From Liquidambar formosana (lineage: Eukaryota > Streptophyta > Magnoliopsida > Saxifragales > Altingiaceae), in assembly GCA_039720395.1 (NCBI GenBank), contig CM077822.1:23333267-23397266 (forward strand): 64,000 bases of DNA. Reading direction: 5' to 3'. The notes beneath the pieces were generated by a model. It saw nothing but the letters and a program-made list of their open reading frames with translations. It was not told the origin of the DNA and searched no databases. A program made the position numbers and the translations under genes. Shown here piece by piece: positions 56,949-64,000 of the stretch. The first letter of the stretch is position 1, and each line of letters starts with the position of its first letter.

Positions 56949-59900
56949 ATGATTATGCATAATACAAAATACATATGGGCTGGTAATTATGGTGTAGTTG
57001 AATGATTCAAAAATCTGGAAAAATTTTTCTGCATAATTGGTTTTCCTCCATGGATGAACCTAGGGTTTGGAACCCTAGGTCAATTCTCTTCTACTCCACT
57101 TCTAATTGATGGTTAAGTGTAGCCATGGATGCAATAGGTTGCATAGGGTTTGAGTTTGGAGAAGAAGAATAAGGAAACTAGGGTTTTATAAAACTGTTAT
57201 GAACAGTTTTCATGGTAGCCATGAAAAACCGTCATCTTGTTTTGCCTGCCGAATTCAGAGTTCTTCTCCAAAATTTTCGAGCCATATATGGTTAGAAAGC
57301 TCTTTGAATAAGCTTTCCAACCCAACAAACGGTTCGTCGATCCGAGTTCTGTAGAGAAAGTTATGAATTTTTTACTACAGGCTGTCTGGAAAGACAGTTT
57401 TGCTCGGGAATGATGCAATAGCCACAACTTTGAGTTATTGATGGAGATCAATGGCATGGCAATGGTTACCATCAGTTGGGTTATGTTCTAGACATGGTAG
57501 GGAAAGGTTCCCAAGCATTTAGATGCATCATAATTGGATTAAGATGCTAGAACAGAAGGAAGAAGGAGAAGAACACCATGGAGGCTGAATCTGGGCTTTA
57601 GAACCCTCAGGTTCTTGCAATTAATTCTAATTAAAGCTGCTGTATTTATGATGGACGATCATTGTAGGATCATTATATATCATGTGTATATGATTTTCTT
57701 TAAGTTTCAAAAAGGTTTTGATGGAAAAAGATTCAAAAAGTTTGAAAATTTTTCATGAACAGCATAGCAGATTTTCTCTGCAGAAAAGTCATCAATGGAG
57801 TTTTGATTAGAACTTGAGTTAGGGAACTCCAAATTGCATGAAACCAATTGCATTAGTTTCCTAAGACATGTAGGATACTGGGAAAATTCGTTTGGTAGCC
57901 TGACTTAATCATCTTGCTGGGTTTTAAATCAATTTCTGACCATGGACAGTGTGCTGTCAAATTCTGGGCAGCCTACTGTTGTTTTAATTGTTTAGAACAA
58001 TTGGTGATGATATGATCATCCAAACCTCTTCTATTAGCTTAGTATTTCATGTAGGGACATGATACAAAAGCTGGTTCCAATGGAGGAGTCGAATTGATAA
58101 GGATTTAGAAGCTATTGTGACCTTCAAGGTCTGTAACAATGGCTCCAGCAATGGGTTTTGGAAACCCTGATTGTTCTTGATGATGACAGCCACTTCCACC
58201 ACTTCTCACGTGTCCAAGGGCTTGTCCCACACCCCTAGGATGTTCTCCCATGACTGGCCATGGCCTCCCACAGTCGTTGGTGGCCATGGCAGCCTAGCCA
58301 AGCTCAGGCAGCCCCCTGGTAGTGACGGCTGCATAGAGTTAAGGATGAAACCCTAATTTTGAGTTAATGATGAAACCCTAATTTCATTATGGCATTAATT
58401 AAAACCCTAATTGGAATATTAATTACCTTAATTAAGAGTTAATGATTGGTCATTAAATGACCAATCATGGTTATTGATTGTTAGGGCATAATTAATACCA
58501 TTAATGATGTCTAGGGTTAGGGTTTTGGAAACCCTAGTTAGTGTAATTAATTAAGGGTAATTAATACCCTATTTGGCATTAATTAAACCCTAATCCCTTT
58601 TATTAAATACCATATGAACCTAGGGTTTTAATGATTGGACATTAAATGACCAATCATAAGGCATTTAATGATTAGGGCTTGCATTTAGGGTTTAGGGTTT
58701 TAGGAAACCCTAATACACTAATTCATCATTTTAATGATTTTATTTAATTCCTATATTAATTATTTAATTAATATTGATTAATTTTATAATGTTTTAAATG
58801 GTTTAAAACACAATTAGGGATTAAATTAAAATCTGGAAATTCTTAATTAAATGAAATTGTTTTGTTTAATTAAGGAAACCCTAATATTGGATATTAGAGT
58901 TATTTTAGGAAACTTTACATGTTTTAAATTAATTTGATTAATTGAAACTGTAATGTCTTAAATGTTAAGACTTTATTTAATTCTGGATATTTTTGTTAAA
59001 ACCTAATAAGATTAGGATGCATTAATGAGATTAATGTAAATCATTCAAGAGAATTACCATAATGCCCATATGTTTTAATGCTTACAGTTTTTCTTTACAT
59101 TATGCAATGAGATTGTATGTATGTGTTTGGATGATGATTATGGACTATACCCTTTAAACCAATTGTGATTGGCCGTCTTATGAATGGGTTGTAATAATTT
59201 TTCAAGAGTTGTAATTTTATTAAGGTGATGTAATTTATTTGGGGCTTGCATGCCACCTTCCCTCTCCCTCTCTCTCTATCATTCTCTTATGTACCCCACA
59301 TTCCCCTTATGTATCCCTTTCTTTAAATTATGTAAATGTTATGTAATCGAGAGCGCACTAAGGAGCATGGTGGACCCAAAGGAGCATGATAGAGCCCAAC
59401 AAGCCAATGGTGGAGACCATCAAGCCAAGGGAGCAGATTGAAGGACTTGAAAGCTTAGAGAAGTTTTTCAAGAAAGCATGCATGTTACGAATGGTTTATT
59501 TTACGATCACCTACACCCACCTTAGACCTTGGATTCAATCTATTGGCTTGGATTGAATCCTCTCAAAGTCCATAATCATCATAGTGGGATCTTTAATTTA
59601 TGAGATAATTGTATTAGCTCCAATACCATAGTTTGATATATGTTACCTATTCACTTAGGGACTAATATCAAAATATGGTACTTTATATATGTTGATATAT
59701 AATAGCATGCGATGTATAATTTATAATAGCATGAGATGTATGATTATAAATAGCATAATTTATATGTTTAAATTTTGATACATAGGATGCATGTTAATTT
59801 GATGAGACCCTTTAAAACCCCTCTTATTTAATATTAAGTTGAAAATGGAGAAGTCATTGGGGAATGAATTCTTCATTGCCTTCCATCATTATAGGATCAT

Positions 59901-62079
59901 CTAACGTCCCTTAATGTGGGTACCTGGCTGCAGACATGTAGGAGCTACCCATGTTAAAGACATTACTTGAAACTATCACATATGAGATATCATGGGGTGC
60001 CTAAACTGGTATATACCAAGAAACTAACATGTGAGGTATATATTTGGCGAAACATACCTGTGTGAATGATGGGTTTAACTTAACTAGGGAAGTATTCCAA
60101 GAAACTAACATGTGAGGTGTATGTTCCCTAGAGGCAAAACGATTGGAACTTGCTTATGAAGCAATAGACAAAGAGTTGTCTTCTTATTGTGGGTTAGAAG
60201 TCAAGAAACTAACATGTGAGGCTTCTAGGTCACAGTGGGACCCCAATCCCCATTAGGAATGAGATTCCCGAATTCCATTAGAGGGTGTATGGAATTTGAT
60301 AAAATAGTGGGAGGCACCATATGATTAAAGACCCAATCATTATGGATAAAAATGAAATCTAATTCTCTGTTTATGTAGATTACCTAATTACTCACCTCAA
60401 AACCCCTATTTCCTAATATATAGGATATTGATAGTTTGACTAAACCCGATTTCTTTTATTGACTTAGGAAATTGAGAATTGTTCTCAACTTCAAAAGATT
60501 GTTTATATGCTATTAGGCCTTTTATTAAAGGCCCTCCATAAAACATCCTAAGAAGAAAAAGACACTATGCGCAATTGGTATCTTGTTGCCATGCTATATG
60601 ATAGTATTTATGACTAATGAGCTTCAGAAGCAAAATTAGTCAATGCAAGTGCCTTTGATGTCCTACATCACATACAAAGGTTGTATAGTGAGTAAAATAA
60701 TACTATAAAGTATAGTAGTTATAAAGGACTTCTTCTGGACTAGGATGTAATAAAAGTTGTTTATTAATAATCATTCTTTTGAAAAATGATTAATCACATA
60801 GAATAGCTTGAGAAGCTAGATGTGATTTAAAATGGAAGCATAGAGGAAAGCAAGTCTTGAAAAGTCAAAGACAAAGAAATATAATTATTTTGTAGTAAAC
60901 ATAAGGTATTGTAAAGGGAACTTGATAAAGTATCAGTCTTCCTAGAAGAACCAAACTTTTGAAGTTTTGGTTCATGCTCTAAACTAAATTGTTGGTTAGT
61001 TCTGATTCTTGGTTTTTGGATTCTAGTGTAATCTAAATCGAAGCAGAAAGTTAAGTAGATAATAAGTTACCTTTAAAAATTTTAATAGAGCAAGAGTTGC
61101 TAGATTAATTTTGGGAACTTATTTCTTAACTAGGTCATTTAAGACATTCTAGAAATTTGATTTCTGAATTTAAATGACTAATTAGAGCGAATGCAACGTA
61201 TTCCGAGAATACAAGAGATGTAGAGACTCTCATTTAAATGTAACGATTATGACTTGGTTATGAGATGACCAAACCCATCTTTTACTTGGTGAAGTGAATG
61301 AGTTACATTTATAATTTGACTATACATTGTGATGTATACAGTCATGTAGAGCATGCATTCAATTATAGTAGACTCATCTTAGAATACCATAGCTCAATGG
61401 TGAATCTAAGAGAACAAATTGAACCCTATTAAGATATGGTTTGATCCATGATGAGTTTTACTAATGTATCCATCTAGGATATACCTTAAAATTGCTACAT
61501 ATTGATAATTTAGGGTTCACTCCAGTTTTGTCCCAATTATATCAGATATGATATGGGAAGAAACCCAACTTAAAGAAGTTAAGGCTTGGGCTTGTGCTAC
61601 GTTTGTCTGGAAACATAATGTAGACAATCTGGAAATAAGGTCAAGTAAGTGTTGAATTGTGGTATATCCCAAAAGTGGTTGGGATAGTATTTCTATTACT
61701 CTAATGAACAAAAGTTGTCCATTAGGATGTTTGCTGGATTTTCTTGAGAAAGAGTTCATTCAAGAAAGATGCAAAAGTAGATAGAATTTATAGAATTGTC
61801 TGTAAAACCACAAATGAATAAAGATCCAATCCTTGTCTCTGTTGAGACAAAAACCCTTAACTACACTACAATCTTTCCATAGATCAAATTGGATATTTCT
61901 TTAACATAAGAGAGATATTGTATCTCCATTAGAATGTGAAAGAATTGTTCTTTGGTGATAAAGATCACCAAGATAATCCTATTGATTATGACTAGACGAT
62001 GTTTTACATCAACTCGAGAAATGACTAAGAGTCATTAAATCCAATATGGATAGGTAGAGACCTAAAAGGCTTGGCTATT
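56949..62079 (+). other. Copia internal region without recognisable coding sequence
   Basis: No gag or integrase frame can be read. It contains an AT-rich tract with TTTAGGG-like telomere-type motifs near 58676-58712, a (TC)-rich stretch near 59255-59280 and the hairpin cluster at 59920-60235. The short opposite-strand frames at 57197-57472, 58105-58287 and 61517-61759, and the plus-strand frame at 59250-59441, are kept in the minus copy, but I see no family resemblance. Confidence 0.6.
59920..60235 (+). repeat. Cluster of hairpins with a constant loop
   Basis: The 20-mer CAAGAAACTAACATGTGAGG occurs at about 60017, 60098 and 60202. Each copy is flanked by a different inverted repeat (TATAC/GTATA, AGGGAA.../...TTCCCT and TAGAAG/CTTCTA). 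A related hairpin (TGGGTA...TACCCA with ACATGTAGG in its loop) precedes them near 59920-59955. The minus copy has the same set at about 28795-29105. Confidence 0.75.
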
Positions 62080-63270
62080 TAAGAATGTTTTCAACATAGG
62101 CAAAAAGTTGTCTATAAAGAAACTTGTTTGATAATAGTTATGCTGAAATCCATTTGGATCTTGTTATCTATAAACACACATTTTGAATATGAGATATGTC
62201 AAAAAGGATATAAAGATGTTATATCAAATGGTGAAAAACCATAAAAGTGTGTACGTTATAGAAGTCTATTAATAGACTACAAGGTTCTCATAATTAGAAC
62301 ATCTATAAAGTTGAAGTAATCAAATTGTTTGATTTCTCTCATTGTATAGATGGACCATGAGTGTATAAAAGGTTAGTGGGAGTGCGATTGTTTTTCTTTA
62401 TCCTATCAATAAGATGACATCCTAATCATTATGAATGATATATGAATGACATCCTAATCGTTTTGGTTTTTGGAGAAAAACTAATTCATGAAAGATTTGG
62501 CAAAAGCATCCAATAAGATCTATAGAGATAGATCATATAGATTGCTAAGTATCTCCAAATCATCAAACATAGTTGAAATGTTGAAGGAGTTCAACATGGA
62601 GAATTCTAAGGGAGGTCTGATTTACTTCAGATAAGAATTCATTATTCAAGGGCATGTGCCCTAGGATAACACAAGTAAGATTCTTAAAGTGTTAAGAAGC
62701 CTTATTCTACACTATGTATTGAACCTGATATCTATTATGTTGTAATTGTTACAAATAGTTGTCAGTCAATTCAAATTTGGAATATTGGATTGTATATGGA
62801 AATTGTAAACTCATAGTAGATGGGTATATGGATTTGGATATAATCCATATGGGGTATATTTTATATTCACTTTAGTTGGTGAAATACTTAATGGAAGAAC
62901 TGTATGAAAGATACAATGGATTCCATTATTAGGGGTGAATTAATTGTCGCATTGTCTAGGAGACTGTTTGGATCTATAAGTTCATTTAGAACTTGGAGTT
63001 GTTCCTTCCATTGAGTTGCCCACACCTTGTTTTGTGACAACAATGGGTCTATAGCTCAAGTATAGGAATCACGGTCTCATCAAAAGTCCAAACTCATAGA
63101 GTGACAATTCCAAGTGATTAGAGGAATCATTGGAAGAGGTAATAGATACATTACAGAAGATATTATCTACATAAGTTTTTGTAGACCTACTGACTAAAGC
63201 TTTAAAACATAATTGGTTATGTCTAAGACCAACATCTTGAGAAGATAGGTATGCGATACATGGTCGATTG
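62080..63270 (+). pseudogene. Copia RT-RNase H remnant
   Basis: Short translated pieces resemble copia pol. Near 62115-62190 is a 'MLKSI.ILLSI..HFEYEI' piece of RT. Near 62575-62650 is 'MENSK.GL', then 'MCP'. Near 63030-63110 is 'CDNNGSIAQV', then 'SHQKSK', the RNase H motif region. Near 63165 is a piece resembling the ADPLTKAL tail. Stops and frameshifts separate all of them. The order is the normal copia order and ends next to the polypurine tract. Confidence 0.78.
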
Positions 63271-63280
63271 GCTTTAGTGC

Positions 63281-63291
63281 AAGTGGGAGAT
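63281..63291 (+). other. Copia polypurine tract
   Basis: AAGTGGGAGAT abuts the 3' LTR start TGTTAGG at 63292, the standard plant copia layout. Confidence 0.85.
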
Positions 63292-64000
63292 TGTTAGGAT
63301 TATGCCCTAGAGCCAATCATGGAGATGATTGTTTAGGGATTAGGAATAATCATTTGATTTCATTTATGTATGTCACATTTATTATTGATTTAATAAAAGG
63401 GCTTATTCTATTATGTTTATATGCATCATTTATATTTACATAATATGTCCATGGAGTTAGAGTTGAGAATATGGAATTACAAAGAGTTGTAATTTTGAGA
63501 CTATAGATATATCTCTGTACTAAACTCCTAAAGCATTCCTAGTTGAAGGTTCACTATGATGGACAGTAATGAACCATAGGACTAGCACTTGTTAGGTTGA
63601 CTCTATAGGAGGATAGCTAGTCTCAAGCTATTTGTGTGGAGACACTACAACCAACAAGTGGGTGCCTATTATAAGAATAGGTACACTGAATGTGGCCAAA
63701 GATATGAGATAAACTGAATGGAGTTTTATCCTGCCTGTCAATCAGTTTCTCATTGTTATAGTGGTACAAGTAATCCTTAGACCTGAGACACCATAGTTGC
63801 CTTATGCATGTAGCTTTAGAAGTTTGATAACACTAAGTGCAGATCCTATTCAGGGGTTTGCAAAGGTGTTCATTGGCCCTACTGCTATGTGTATGAAGGC
63901 ATGTGAGTGATCAACAAGGGATCCATCACTCTCAGGAAAAAGAGAGAGAATGTCTCATATAGCATTCATAATATAACTCATTAAATCCATGGCCATGGTA
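63292..64000 (+). repeat. Copia 3' LTR (plus copy), truncated by window edge
   Basis: The first 709 bp of the LTR, matching 55277 onward. The terminus and the target duplication lie outside the window. Confidence 0.93.

Larger units (their letters stand above)
55277..64000 (+). mobile_element. Ty1/copia-type element, non-autonomous (plus copy, 3' LTR off window)
   Basis: 5' LTR 55277-56934, PBS, about 6.3 kb internal region, polypurine tract and the first 709 bp of the 3' LTR. It is nearly collinear with the minus copy at 24079-33758, including shared disruptions of coding sequence. It is nested in a copia LTR that is nested in a Tat-B LTR. Confidence 0.93.

Noticed and set aside
58676..58712. 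Telomere or interstitial telomeric array (also 30310-30350)
   Set aside because: Only a few degenerate TTTAGGG/CCCTAAA units, present at the same place in both copia copies. They are part of the element, not a chromosome end.
1..64000. CRISPR array, tRNA, rRNA or bacterial operon
   Set aside because: The tandem repeats are palindrome-rich satellites without unique spacers, and no cloverleaf or rRNA sequence was recognised. The only tRNA-like matches are retroelement primer sites.

Overview
The window is a nest of plant LTR retrotransposons; I see no ordinary host gene, tRNA, rRNA or CRISPR array. The organism is a flowering plant, species undetermined. The basis is Ty3/gypsy Tat-lineage elements with a second, archaeal-type RNase H, a Tekay/Del-like chromovirus, a Ty1/copia element primed by initiator tRNA-Met, and plant mobile domain (PMD) genes.

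Regions. (1) 8954-39284 is a giant Tat/Ogre-like element ('A') on the minus strand. In its own direction it runs: 5' LTR (36570-39284), PBS, leader, gag-protease-G-patch frame (35691 down to 22672), a probable 167-bp intron, RT-RNaseH-aRNaseH-integrase (22504 down to 19126), two antisense genes on the + strand (DUF7745-like 17516-18802; seven-exon PMD gene 14302-17057), a tandem array of small palindromes (11615-13680), and a 3' LTR truncated by about 200 bp (8954-11482). A copia element (24079-33758, 5-bp duplication GACGC) sits inside its gag-pro gene. (2) 1-8746 is a second, inverted copy of the 3' half of A. It ends in a complete LTR plus 207 bp of flanking sequence. With 8954-18174 it forms an asymmetric palindrome of about 18 kb that runs off the left edge. 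(3) 39285-41462 is the rest of the A-type LTR that A inserted into (duplication CTAAC). That LTR itself interrupts a decayed chromovirus pol (41463-43542), followed by its LTR (43590-45861) with a 625-bp tandem duplication. (4) 45862-54253 is a second Tat element ('B'): LTR, PBS, leader and a broken gag-pro, with a copia solo LTR inside gag. A second B LTR (54254-55176) interrupts it. (5) 55177-64000 is a 100-bp inverted copia LTR fragment interrupted by a nearly complete plus-strand copy of the same copia element (55277 to the edge).

Function. A is almost complete: its polymerase frame is open with intact RT, aRNase H and integrase residues. Gag-pro is split by the copia insertion and carries one CAA-to-TAA stop. 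The antisense pair is conserved in both palindrome arms; PMD is intact on the left and has two stops on the right. The copia copies have decayed pol but very similar LTRs, which suggests that machinery supplied in trans moved them.

Most unusual signals: a GC-rich, almost perfect 78-bp palindrome of constant length upstream of the TATA box in the Tat LTRs and of the antisense DUF7745 gene (about 57 bp upstream of PMD); an array of hairpins with constant loop and co-varying stems in the 3' region of A; a similar constant-loop hairpin cluster in the copia element; and the asymmetric palindrome whose centre keeps the insertion-site footprint. All counts and identities were made by eye.
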